This document shows positions 37,022 to 45,246 of a stretch of DNA of 64,000 nt, piece after piece. The notes beneath the pieces are model-generated. The model saw only the letters and a program-made list of their open reading frames with translations. It was not told the DNA's origin and did no database searches. Every line of letters begins with the position of its first letter. Position 1 is the first letter of the stretch. This DNA comes from Herbaspirillum sp. Sphag64. Lineage in GTDB: Bacteria > Pseudomonadota > Gammaproteobacteria > Burkholderiales > Burkholderiaceae_D. The stretch is from the NCBI RefSeq assembly GCF_014192645.1, contig NZ_JACHYE010000005.1, positions 186,001-250,000 on the forward strand, written 5' to 3'. A program made the position numbers and the translations under genes.

Positions 37022-38463
37022 AACCTAAAACCGTCTTTGTATCGGGCCATTTTAATGTCTTGCATCCGGGCCATGTGCGATTGTTGCGTTTTGCCAAGGA
37101 GTGCGGCGAGCGCCTTGTCGTTGCTGTTGAAAGCGACCGTATTGCTGGTAATGCAGCGCACGTGCCGGAGCAGCTTCGCCTGGAGGGTATCCAAAGTAAT
37201 ATTTGGGTCGATGAAGCGTTTCTGATAGACACCCCGGTGGCAGAAGCGATTGCTCGCCTAAAGCCCGACGTAGTTGTCAAGGGTAAGGAACATGAATCAC
37301 ACTTCAATGCTGAACTAGCTGCTGTCGAAGAATATGGCGGCAAGCTGTTGTTCAGTTCCGGTGAAACATTGTTTTCGTCGCTTGACTTGATTCGTCGCAC
37401 ATTTTACGAATCCGACCCGCGTTCCATCGTAGCCCCTAAAGAATATCTCAGCCGCCACAATATCGATTCTATTAGCGTCGCAGATAGGCTTCGCCAGTTC
37501 ACCAACCTGCGAGTGTCCATAGTTGGCGATCTGATCGTCGATGAGTACATTACCTGCCAGCCGCTTGGGATGTCGCAGGAAGATCCTACTATTGTGGTCA
37601 CACCGATCGATACTACACGCTTCATCGGCGGTGCCGGGATTGTTGCGGCGCACGCTGCTGGGTTGGGTGCATCGGTACGCTTCATTTCGGTGACCGGGGA
37701 CGACTCGACCCGCGCATTTGCCCTCGAAAAGCTTGCTGATAGCGGAGTCATCGGTGACCTTCTCATTGATGAAATGCGCCCTACGACACTCAAGCAGCGC
37801 TTCCGTAGCAAGGGTAAAACACTGTTACGAGTGAGTTATCTGCATCAGACGGAAATTCCTATTGCATTGCAGAATTCTCTGTTTCAACGTATTGAGCAGA
37901 CCATCACCGAAACTGACCTGCTTGTGTTTTCCGATTTCAACTATGGTTGCCTCCCGCAAGCCCTGGTGGACCGGATCGCTTTGCTGGCACGCAAGCACGG
38001 TGTGATGTTGGCTGCAGATAGCCAATCCTCTTCGCAAATTGGCGACATCGGCCGTTTTCACGACGTGGATCTACTTACACCGACCGAGCATGAGGCGCGT
38101 ATCAGTACCCGTAATCATCAAGACGGTCTGGTGATTCTGGCAGAACAGTTACGGCAGCAATCTGGAGCCCGTAATATTCTATTGAAGCTTGGCGAAGAAG
38201 GTTTGCTAATCCATGCTGCCGTCGAACAAGGGCATGACTGGCTCACTGATCGACTTGGCGCCCTCAATACCGCGCCGCGCGACGTTGCTGGTGCTGGCGA
38301 CAGCTTGCTGATCGCGGGCGCGATGACGCTGGCCTGCGGTGGCAATATCTGGGAAGCCGCCTATCTCGGCTCGCTGGCGGCAGCAGTGCAGGTTGGTCGC
38401 GTCGGCAATATACCAATTCGCACGAAGGAATTACTGCAATTGCTGCAGGAGATGACTGGATGA
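37018..38463 (+). CDS. Cytidylyltransferase-PfkB sugar kinase fusion (HldE-like, domains in reverse order)
   Basis: About 481 residues from the GTG at 37018; an in-frame TTG at 36982 would add twelve. The N-terminal domain is a cytidylyl/adenylyltransferase (FVSGHFNVLHPGH with the H-x-G-H motif). The C-terminal ~330 residues are a ribokinase-family kinase (FIGGAGIVAAHAAGLGA, and DVAGAGDSLL with the catalytic aspartate). HldE, the enzyme making ADP-heptose, has the kinase first and the nucleotidyltransferase second; here the order is reversed. A role in activating a heptose or similar phosphosugar fits the GmhA-like and HAD genes nearby. It is coupled to the next gene by ATGA. Confidence 0.88.
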   Translation: MKPKTVFVSGHFNVLHPGHVRLLRFAKECGERLVVAVESDRIAGNAAHVPEQLRLEGIQSNIWVDEAFLIDTPVAEAIARLKPDVVVKGKEHESHFNAELAAVEEYGGKLLFSSGETLFSSLDLIRRTFYESDPRSIVAPKEYLSRHNIDSISVADRLRQFTNLRVSIVGDLIVDEYITCQPLGMSQEDPTIVVTPIDTTRFIGGAGIVAAHAAGLGASVRFISVTGDDSTRAFALEKLADSGVIGDLLIDEMRPTTLKQRFRSKGKTLLRVSYLHQTEIPIALQNSLFQRIEQTITETDLLVFSDFNYGCLPQALVDRIALLARKHGVMLAADSQSSSQIGDIGRFHDVDLLTPTEHEARISTRNHQDGLVILAEQLRQQSGARNILLKLGEEGLLIHAAVEQGHDWLTDRLGALNTAPRDVAGAGDSLLIAGAMTLACGGNIWEAAYLGSLAAAVQVGRVGNIPIRTKELLQLLQEMTG

Positions 38464-39164
38464 AAGTATTGTTACTGGCGGCCGGATTCGGCACGCGGCT
38501 ACGACCACTGACGGATACCGTACCTAAATGCTTGGTGCCAATTAATGGCCAGCCCTTACTTGATGTCTGGCTACACCAGCTGGATGCGGCCGGTTGCGGC
38601 CCATTCCTGATCAATACGCATTACAAAAGTGAGCAAGTCGACTCTTATCTGGCCACAAGTCGTTACCGTGCTCGTGCCACGCTGGCCTACGAGCCGGTAT
38701 TATTAGGAACGGCTGCGACCTTGATTGCACACTTGGATTTTTTCGATGGCGAGGATGGTCTTTTAATTCATGCCGACAATTATTGCCTGGCTGATTTTGA
38801 TGCATTCATCAAGGCGCATGAGGAGCGTCCCGCCCATTGTCTGATGAGCATGATGACATTTCGCACAGACAATCCGTCGTCTTGCGGAATCGTCACTCTG
38901 GATGAAAATAACGTTGTGATCGCTTTTGAAGAAAAGCAGGAAAAACCAAGCGGGAATCTGGCCAACGGTGCGATATATATTCTTTCAGCAGAACTACTGG
39001 AACATCTCAAACATGTTAATTCTGGCATCACCGATTTCAGCACCCAGATCTTACCCACATTACTAAACCGTATCTACGCACACGAAACTTCCGCACCGCT
39101 GATCGATATCGGTACACCGGAGACCTATGCCAGAGCAAACCACCTGATCACTAAAGACGCATAA
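38460..39164 (+). CDS. Sugar-1-phosphate nucleotidyltransferase (HddC/RmlA-like)
   Basis: A 234-residue NTP-transferase. LLLAAGFGTRLRPLT is the nucleotide-binding signature and PKCLVPINGQPLL the second conserved loop; HADNYCLADFD carries the metal-binding aspartate. The short length without a left-handed helix domain matches heptose-1-phosphate guanylyltransferase (HddC) or mannose-1-phosphate guanylyltransferase-like enzymes. It ends the plus-strand block, 116 bases from a convergent gene. The nucleotide used (GTP, CTP or other) cannot be read from sequence. Confidence 0.85.
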   Translation: MKVLLLAAGFGTRLRPLTDTVPKCLVPINGQPLLDVWLHQLDAAGCGPFLINTHYKSEQVDSYLATSRYRARATLAYEPVLLGTAATLIAHLDFFDGEDGLLIHADNYCLADFDAFIKAHEERPAHCLMSMMTFRTDNPSSCGIVTLDENNVVIAFEEKQEKPSGNLANGAIYILSAELLEHLKHVNSGITDFSTQILPTLLNRIYAHETSAPLIDIGTPETYARANHLITKDA

Positions 39165-39216
39165 ACTGTTTGAATGTGATAGTGGTTGCTACTGAAAGTT
39201 ACGCACGATAAAACTG

Positions 39217-39278
39217 CTGTCACGCGTTTCGAATTGCGCAATTAGCCTGCCAATGAGATTGAACCGTCAACGTGACAG
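39217..39278. terminator. Inverted repeats between convergent genes
   Basis: CTGTCACG (39217-39224) is mirrored by CGTGACAG (39271-39278), and a perfect 12-base palindrome AATTGCGCAATT sits between them (39232-39243). Placed between two converging genes it could serve as a bidirectional transcription end, but the loop is long and no T run is present. Confidence 0.35.
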
Positions 39279-39280
39279 AT

Positions 39281-40054
39281 TTATGATGGCTGCCTCGGAA
39301 AAACCATGGTGATTTCAACGCTGACACGCGTCTGGTCTCCAAGGTTCACTGCCCCACCGTGTAGCGTACCTTCGTTAAATATCAGCATGTTTCCCGGCTC
39401 GGTCAGCATCAACTCGGCACCAATGGTCGTGACATCCTCGTCAATCACCGGTTTCATGCCACCTGCACCGGGCACACCGTGGTATCGCCACTCTTTCAAA
39501 TGCGAGTTTGGCACGATCATCAGGCCGTTCCGTCCGGGCTGTGAAAAAATGGGAATCCATATCTTGACTGTCACCGAACCTGGAGGGAACGCTTGGTCAT
39601 CCATACCCATGACGTCATGAAACCATTTATCGGCATGAATCGTTCCGACATCATTTTTGGCGTTGGGGCGAACCAAACGCCAGTAGATTTCTTCGCGGCC
39701 TACTTCGTGTGTATCGCCATAAAAAACGTCCGATATAGCGAAATCACCAAACTCGTCTTTCAAAGTTTGTAGAAAAGGCAGCGCTTTGATCCGATTACAA
39801 CTGGCTTTGGGCAAACAGCGATTTTGCTTGGGCCAGATTTTTTCATGCTCAAGCTGTTGCGCCAATTGATGATAGTTTTCAATGCCGATATCCCTGAATT
39901 GTGGCACCAGATCCGGACGTGATTCACCAATTACCGCCAGCCACTGTTCAGTAATTGCCTCACGAAATACCGACAACTCATCCGGACTGAGTTTTACATC
40001 GCGCGAATAGCCCGGTGAGTCAAAAATCTTGCTTTTCAGGTTTAGCTTCGTCAT
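39281..40054 (-). CDS. PhyH-like Fe(II)/2-oxoglutarate dioxygenase
   Basis: A 257-residue phytanoyl-CoA-dioxygenase-like protein. HADKWFHDVMG supplies an H-x-D candidate, and NEGTLHGGAVNLGDQTRVSVE near the end supplies the distal histidine and the 2OG-binding arginine. Relatives hydroxylate diverse small molecules. It is the last gene of the leftward heptose-like block, 37 bases after the zinc alcohol dehydrogenase. It may hydroxylate a sugar or its precursor; the target is unknown. Confidence 0.8.
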   Translation of the reverse strand: MTKLNLKSKIFDSPGYSRDVKLSPDELSVFREAITEQWLAVIGESRPDLVPQFRDIGIENYHQLAQQLEHEKIWPKQNRCLPKASCNRIKALPFLQTLKDEFGDFAISDVFYGDTHEVGREEIYWRLVRPNAKNDVGTIHADKWFHDVMGMDDQAFPPGSVTVKIWIPIFSQPGRNGLMIVPNSHLKEWRYHGVPGAGGMKPVIDEDVTTIGAELMLTEPGNMLIFNEGTLHGGAVNLGDQTRVSVEITMVFPRQPS

Positions 40055-40091
40055 TTCATTATCTCAATATCATTGGCGCGCCAGATTGCAC

Positions 40092-41141
40092 CTACATCTT
40101 AATCAGGCATCGGCCCGACAATTCTCCGCTGCGCATACGTTGAATGGCTGTATTGATATCGTCCAGCTTAAAATATTCTGTAATCAACGGTTTGAGCTGA
40201 ATCAAGCCTGCATCAAGTAATTTGGTGTACCGAGGAATATCGAGATGCGGCACAGCTTCGCCACCATGCGATCCACTGATACGCTTGTCGAAGTGCAGCG
40301 GCAGCGAGAATATGCTGATATTGCGCCCCTTGCGCGGTACACCTACCAATACGACGCGGCCTTGGGCCTTGGTCAGCTCGTAACCCATTTCGATGATCGA
40401 TGGCTGCCCTGTATTGTCGATGAATACGTCAAGACTCTGTGGGCCAAGCAGTTCGAGCAGAGCCGCTTTGGCGTCGACATCTTTTGCGTTGATCGTATGT
40501 GTGGCCCCCAATGATTTTGCCAAGTCGAGCCTGCCGTCGTACAGATCGACCGCAATGATAGGATAAGCCGACAGTAATCCCGCCGCCTGGATGATATTCA
40601 AGCCCACGCCACCGGCACCAAATACCACCACGGACTCGCCAAATTTGATCTTTGCGTTATTTTCAGCAACCCCAAAACCGGTCGTCACTGCACAACCGAA
40701 AAGCGAGGCAACTTCCATATCGCTGTCAGCGTCGATACGCGTGACACGATTTTCAGAAACAATGGCGTATTCATTGAACGTGGCGATCAAGCCTGCATTC
40801 AACGTGTTGCCCCGCCATGTATATTTGGGCGGGACGGAATCGATCCCTTGACTCTTACGCCAATGCAAAACAACGCGATCACCCGGCTTGACAAACCGCA
40901 CACCTGGCCCAACCGCTTCTACGACGCCCGAACCTTCATGTCCGAGCAGATGTGGAAGATACTTGTCCTCGCCTTTTGCACCGTCGATCTCCCCTAATTG
41001 TGAACCACAAATCCCGCTACATTCGACCTTGACCAGAACTTGCCCGACCTCAAGCGCGGGAGGCAATTCGACTTGATCCACGACCAGAGGCTTTTGCAGC
41101 TCCGCCAGAATCGCGGCCTTCATTGTTTTTGGTATTGTCAT
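40092..41141 (-). CDS. Zinc-type alcohol dehydrogenase without structural-zinc lobe
   Basis: About 349 residues from the ATG at 41141 (an in-frame GTG at 41150 overlaps the preceding TGA). The catalytic zinc ligands of medium-chain dehydrogenases are present in GICGSQ (C), LGHEGSG (H, E) and FGCAVTTGFG (C), and VVFGAGGVGLN is the NAD(P) motif. The four-cysteine structural zinc loop is absent: the region after GDRVVLHW has no cysteine. It probably oxidises or reduces a hydroxyl of a pathway intermediate; similar enzymes act in sugar and cyclitol metabolism. Confidence 0.88.
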   Translation of the reverse strand: MTIPKTMKAAILAELQKPLVVDQVELPPALEVGQVLVKVECSGICGSQLGEIDGAKGEDKYLPHLLGHEGSGVVEAVGPGVRFVKPGDRVVLHWRKSQGIDSVPPKYTWRGNTLNAGLIATFNEYAIVSENRVTRIDADSDMEVASLFGCAVTTGFGVAENNAKIKFGESVVVFGAGGVGLNIIQAAGLLSAYPIIAVDLYDGRLDLAKSLGATHTINAKDVDAKAALLELLGPQSLDVFIDNTGQPSIIEMGYELTKAQGRVVLVGVPRKGRNISIFSLPLHFDKRISGSHGGEAVPHLDIPRYTKLLDAGLIQLKPLITEYFKLDDINTAIQRMRSGELSGRCLIKM

Positions 41142-41146
41142 TTTAT

Positions 41147-41818
41147 TCACTCAAAATAAATAAGAGAATGATCGCCCGTATAGCCAGTCTGCTTGAACCA
41201 CCAATCCCATTCTTCTGGCGTGCAGAACGCTTCGCAAGTCACTTGCCAGTATAGGAGGTTGGCCTTTTCCGATTCGTTCCGATACGACTCTACGCACAAA
41301 TATTTGTTTTTCTTGCCGACGCGTTCCATCTCGCGCAACGCCTTGTCAAGATCGTAATTGTGCAAGTTATGCAACGTAGTAATCGAGAAAACAAAATCAA
41401 AATGGTTGTCCGGGAACGGCAAATCGATTGCGTTTGCAAGTTGCAGTCGCGGCTTGATTTCTTCCTTGGCGTTGGCGATTGCGTACTCAGATACATCAAT
41501 ACCAAAAATTTCCAGGCCAGGTATTAGCAGGGACATTTCATACAGCAGAAAACCTTTACCGCAGCCAATGTCCAACACTTTGTCACCGGCTTTGAGACCG
41601 TAGTGGTCAATCATCGCCTGCGCGACCGGCGTCCAGCGACCTGGTAAGTAACGATAACCACCATAGCAAATGCGGCGGTCTCCGTCCCAGTAATCGAAGC
41701 CCCATTGTTTGGCCAGTTCAGCGGCCTTTGCTTTTGGAAACTCGCTATCGTTGACACGTGCGAGATAATCACGCTTCGTGCTTTTGTGTACCGAACTGAG
41801 GAAGTCTATGTAGGCCAT
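41147..41818 (-). CDS. Class I SAM-dependent methyltransferase
   Basis: A 223-residue methyltransferase with a distinctive N-terminal leader (MAYIDFLSSVHKSTKRDYL ... DYWDGDRRICYGGYRY) before the SAM fold (VLDIGCGKGFLLYEM, GIDVSEYAI, FSITTLHNLHNYD). It lies 4 bases after the kinase gene and overlaps or abuts the dehydrogenase gene, so it acts in the same pathway. A decayed copy of its first ~70 codons lies at 34321 on the other strand. Substrate unknown; O- or N-methylation of a pathway intermediate is likely. Confidence 0.88.
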   Translation of the reverse strand: MAYIDFLSSVHKSTKRDYLARVNDSEFPKAKAAELAKQWGFDYWDGDRRICYGGYRYLPGRWTPVAQAMIDHYGLKAGDKVLDIGCGKGFLLYEMSLLIPGLEIFGIDVSEYAIANAKEEIKPRLQLANAIDLPFPDNHFDFVFSITTLHNLHNYDLDKALREMERVGKKNKYLCVESYRNESEKANLLYWQVTCEAFCTPEEWDWWFKQTGYTGDHSLIYFE

Positions 41819-41821
41819 GGT

Positions 41822-42820
41822 TTAAGTCAGGATGGAATTGAAAAATTGTTCGGTCTTAACAAGTTGCATACGTTTGCGTTGCTCCGGGTCCATTGTCGGA
41901 TTAGCGAATTGTCGACGCCGAGCGGCGTCCGGCAGAAATTCGTTGAGCATGATGCAACACCACTTAATCTGAAATACCGGTAACAACAAATGTGCACGCG
42001 CGCGCAAGGCAGCTGCATTGGTCGAGTACCGGACCGCCTTCGAGACAAAATCTTCGAAGTACTCATAAGGGACGGGCACCGCGGGTTGGCAAAAAAAATC
42101 ACCAATCATTTTGGCCGGATCGTCCCAGCCCGCGTATTCGAAATCGATAAAACAGAGATCTCCATCATCTCGCAGCAGCGCGTTATGAAAACCAAAATCT
42201 GATGGTGATATACAACGATCCTCTGGATTCAATGCCGGGACTCCAGTTGCGACGATCTGCGCGCATTGCCGCTTCCAGGAGGTAGCGATATTATCAACCA
42301 GCTCTTTTGCCTGCCGTGTGAGTGCGTCGCCTCCATTCAATTCGTGTAATTTAAGAATACGTCGGTCAACCGTGGCCAAATGCTGTTCCAATGTAAAACA
42401 GGCCTCGGACGCCAACGGCAAGCGGCCATCACGATTCGGGCCTGCGTTCAGGCTGGCGATAAACTCCGCCGCCGCGTCAACATGCATTCTCTCCAAATGA
42501 TCGATACTGAGTTTGTAGCCGTTAACAAATTCATAAATACCGACGTGAGCAGCAACATCACATGCGATTGGTCGCGGCACATTGACGAGCCCGATATGCT
42601 GCGCATAGGAAAGAAATGCATATTCCGCACCCAACCTATCCCGAGTGTCGGCAGGGTGATTAAAGTATGCCTTCGCGACGTATTTTCCACTGCCGGTCTC
42701 GACAGCAAACACTTTATTATTGCCACCACCATCAATCGCCGCGAGCGATATGTCTCCAATATCCAAGCCTTTGTCGCGCAATAGCGTAACTATCTTCGAC
42801 GTCAGTTCTGCGCTAGCCAT
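41822..42820 (-). CDS. APH/choline-kinase-like phosphotransferase
   Basis: A 332-residue protein of the aminoglycoside-phosphotransferase fold. SDFGFHNALL is the Brenner catalytic loop (with D and N, the usual H-G-D replaced by S-D-F) and FIDFEYAGWDDPAK the metal-binding DFG-equivalent. These kinases phosphorylate small alcohols, sugars, choline or homoserine. It overlaps the HAD gene by 19 bases, so kinase and phosphatase are made together. It could phosphorylate a sugar in the heptose-like pathway. Confidence 0.83.
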   Translation of the reverse strand: MASAELTSKIVTLLRDKGLDIGDISLAAIDGGGNNKVFAVETGSGKYVAKAYFNHPADTRDRLGAEYAFLSYAQHIGLVNVPRPIACDVAAHVGIYEFVNGYKLSIDHLERMHVDAAAEFIASLNAGPNRDGRLPLASEACFTLEQHLATVDRRILKLHELNGGDALTRQAKELVDNIATSWKRQCAQIVATGVPALNPEDRCISPSDFGFHNALLRDDGDLCFIDFEYAGWDDPAKMIGDFFCQPAVPVPYEYFEDFVSKAVRYSTNAAALRARAHLLLPVFQIKWCCIMLNEFLPDAARRRQFANPTMDPEQRKRMQLVKTEQFFNSILT

Positions 42821-43422
42821 TTTTGCTCGAAGAAATTTTTAATCTCATACCAGCTACCAAACCGCGCTGTCACATCATCGGTGCCATGACATTGTTCCGG
42901 ATCAAATAGTAATCTTCCGGTATCCACGGGAAAGCCTGGCATCCGGAGAATTTCCGGCAAATCATCGATGAAATAATCGCAACGACACGCTGCAATACGA
43001 GCGATCTTCGCTTCTTTGGTCAATTCGAAAAATACGCTGCCATCGGGAAAAAAGCTCCCCTTGTCATCGCGTAGCGCTGACGCAATCCAACCGCCTGCCG
43101 CCGCATGCAGATCATATTGCGGCCCGAGAAAAGGATATTTAGTTTTATGGCTTACAATGACCAATTCGACGTTATTTTCACGCGCAGCGTGAACAAATTC
43201 GACGAACCCTGGATAAGCCTCTGCTTGGTCCATCCGCGCACCATAAACATAACCCTGCAATTCTGTCCACGCAGGTTCATTGCCGACTGCTCGCAAATAG
43301 TCTCGCACCTCTACTTTAGAAACCGGGGTTTGCGCGGGCACCAATGATTTTTCAACGGCAACAGCATGAAACAAGGAATCGTAGCTAACGATTGTGTTAT
43401 CGAAGTCCAGACCAATACGCAT
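42802..43422 (-). CDS. HAD-superfamily hydrolase/phosphatase
   Basis: About 206 residues from the ATG at 43422, one base after the transketolase C-terminal gene; an upstream in-frame TTG is less likely. LDFDNTIV is HAD motif I (nucleophile aspartate), VSHKTKYPF motif II/III region, and YFIDDLPEIL the C-terminal acidic metal motif. It may play the GmhB-like part of removing a phosphate from a bisphosphate sugar, but it is not close enough to GmhB in motif to name it so. Confidence 0.8.
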   Translation of the reverse strand: MRIGLDFDNTIVSYDSLFHAVAVEKSLVPAQTPVSKVEVRDYLRAVGNEPAWTELQGYVYGARMDQAEAYPGFVEFVHAARENNVELVIVSHKTKYPFLGPQYDLHAAAGGWIASALRDDKGSFFPDGSVFFELTKEAKIARIAACRCDYFIDDLPEILRMPGFPVDTGRLLFDPEQCHGTDDVTARFGSWYEIKNFFEQKWLAQN

Positions 43423-43423
43423 A

Positions 43424-44356
43424 TCAGGCAACAGCCTTTACATATGCTGCCTGTACCTTCTCGGCGATATTTCCCGCAGTCAACCCATATTTTGCACGGG
43501 CATATTCCTGCGACCCCACCTCGTGCATGAAATCATCGTCAGTGCCAAACGACAGCAAGCGGCCACGCATCGAGTCCTGCTGCGCGAGCCACTCGGCGAT
43601 GCTGCCACCAAGACCACCGATACGACTGTGCTCTTCGATCGTAGCGACAATGTTGTAGTTCGAAAACGCCTGCATTAACGTATCGCTATCCAGCGGTTTG
43701 ATCGTGTGGAAGCTTTCAACGCGCGCAGTGATCCCCTGCGCCTCAAGTAATGTCGCAGCTTCCAATACTGTCGGCAGCAGCGTCCCTGTGCCGATAAGAC
43801 AAACCTCGGCACCTTCGCGAACGGTAATAGAACGGCCAATTTCGAAGTGGTCGTCTTTCTTGGGGATAATCTGCTCGCCTTTCTTGCCAATGCGAATGTA
43901 CACCGGCCCATCCTGCTTCAATGCGGCGCGCAAACACTGTCGCAACTCAACTTCATCGGCCGGAGCCATCACTGTCATGTGGGGCAGCACCCGCATGATG
44001 GCGAGGTCTTCGCAAGAATGGTGCGTCGGACCGAGCTCTGCATACGAAAGACCTGAACCTGTACCGACGATGATAACTGGCACATTGTGATAGCAAGCAT
44101 CGATGCGAATTTGTTCGTAACAACGTGTCGTGGTGAACGGAGTAATGGTGTAGATGACTGGCCGTAAGCCTGACAGCGCCATACCCGCTGCAACCCCCAT
44201 CATGTTGGCTTCAGCAATACCACAATTGAGAAAGCGTGATTCAGCACCAGCCTTGAATTTATCGAACAATTTGTTGCCAATATCACCTGACAACAACACC
44301 AGCCGATGGTCGGTTGCCCCAAGCTTGGTAATTTCGTCTGCAAAAGCGTTCCTCAT
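43424..44356 (-). CDS. Transketolase, C-terminal subunit (split enzyme)
   Basis: A 310-residue subunit holding the pyrimidine-binding and C-terminal domains. CGIAEANMMGVAAGMA contains the glutamate (about E49) that activates thiamine diphosphate, and TITPFTTTRCYEQIR follows. Its ATG overlaps the stop of the N-terminal subunit (44353-44356). Together they transfer a two-carbon unit between ketose and aldose; in this setting they could make sedoheptulose 7-phosphate or add a two-carbon branch. Confidence 0.92.
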   Translation of the reverse strand: MRNAFADEITKLGATDHRLVLLSGDIGNKLFDKFKAGAESRFLNCGIAEANMMGVAAGMALSGLRPVIYTITPFTTTRCYEQIRIDACYHNVPVIIVGTGSGLSYAELGPTHHSCEDLAIMRVLPHMTVMAPADEVELRQCLRAALKQDGPVYIRIGKKGEQIIPKKDDHFEIGRSITVREGAEVCLIGTGTLLPTVLEAATLLEAQGITARVESFHTIKPLDSDTLMQAFSNYNIVATIEEHSRIGGLGGSIAEWLAQQDSMRGRLLSFGTDDDFMHEVGSQEYARAKYGLTAGNIAEKVQAAYVKAVA

Positions 44357-45180
44357 GCTGTCACTCCCAGTTCCTTGTAGGCCGCCAGGACTTCATCCGC
44401 AGTCGGAATCCGGTAATGCCAATTATTGTCGTCTTCCATGAAAGACACTCCTTTACCTTTGACGGTGTGCGCCACCACCGCAATAGGCTTGCCGACCCGA
44501 CTGCGCTTGCGGCCCATAACCGCAGTAAGCGCATTCATGTCATGACCATCAACTTCGCTGGCTTCCCAACCGAATGCCCTCCATTTATCAACCAGAGGTC
44601 CCAACGCAAGCACTTCCTCACTTCGTCCCGTTGCCTGCCATTTGTTGAAATCGACGATTGCAAGCAAATTGCCCACCTGCTGGCCGGCCGCCATCATTGC
44701 GGCCTCCCAAACCGAACCTTCGTTACACTCGCCATCGCCAAGTAACACTGTCACGTCGTATTCCTGCTGTTTGATACGGCCAGCCAACGCCATGCCCAAT
44801 CCAATCGGCAGACCATGTCCGAGCGATCCTGTCGCAGCTTCAATTCCAGGCAAATGATCCGGCGTCGGAGGATGCTCCGCAAAAATACCACCATCCACAC
44901 CATATGACTCCAACATCGCTTCGGGATAAAAACCTCTCAACGCCAACACTTGGAACAATGCCGCCGCGCCATGGCCCTTGCTGAGGATAAAGCGATCGCG
45001 CTCAGGATCTGAAGGCTTCGCAGGATCAATTTTTAAAGTGCTGAAATACGCAGCAATCAGGATATCGACGCACGACAGGCAGGAACCCAAATGCGGGGTA
45101 TGTGTCTGGTGCGAAGTCGCGATAATGCGCCCGCGAATTCGGCTCGCAATATTTTTCAACTCGGAGATGTCAGTAGTCAT
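44353..45180 (-). CDS. Transketolase, N-terminal subunit (split enzyme)
   Basis: A 275-residue subunit with the thiamine-diphosphate domain: HLGSCLSCVDIL, LSKGHGAAALF, GSLGHGLPIGLGMA, and the GDGECNEGSVWEA ... N motif that binds the diphosphate-metal. It is coupled to the C-terminal subunit by ATGA. Split transketolases occur in secondary-metabolite and polysaccharide clusters; the housekeeping enzyme is normally a single chain near 660 residues. The spacer to the SDR upstream is about 66 bases. Confidence 0.92.
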   Translation of the reverse strand: MTTDISELKNIASRIRGRIIATSHQTHTPHLGSCLSCVDILIAAYFSTLKIDPAKPSDPERDRFILSKGHGAAALFQVLALRGFYPEAMLESYGVDGGIFAEHPPTPDHLPGIEAATGSLGHGLPIGLGMALAGRIKQQEYDVTVLLGDGECNEGSVWEAAMMAAGQQVGNLLAIVDFNKWQATGRSEEVLALGPLVDKWRAFGWEASEVDGHDMNALTAVMGRKRSRVGKPIAVVAHTVKGKGVSFMEDDNNWHYRIPTADEVLAAYKELGVTA

Positions 45181-45246
45181 CAGTGCTAATTCTCAACAGC
45201 GCCCGGCAAAGCGGGCAAAAAAATACGGCGACCCAACAAGCTGGCG

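Noticed and set aside
42802-43422. Naming the HAD gene gmhB
   Set aside because: It has HAD motifs and a suitable context but no clear GmhB-specific pattern, so only a general phosphatase call is supported.
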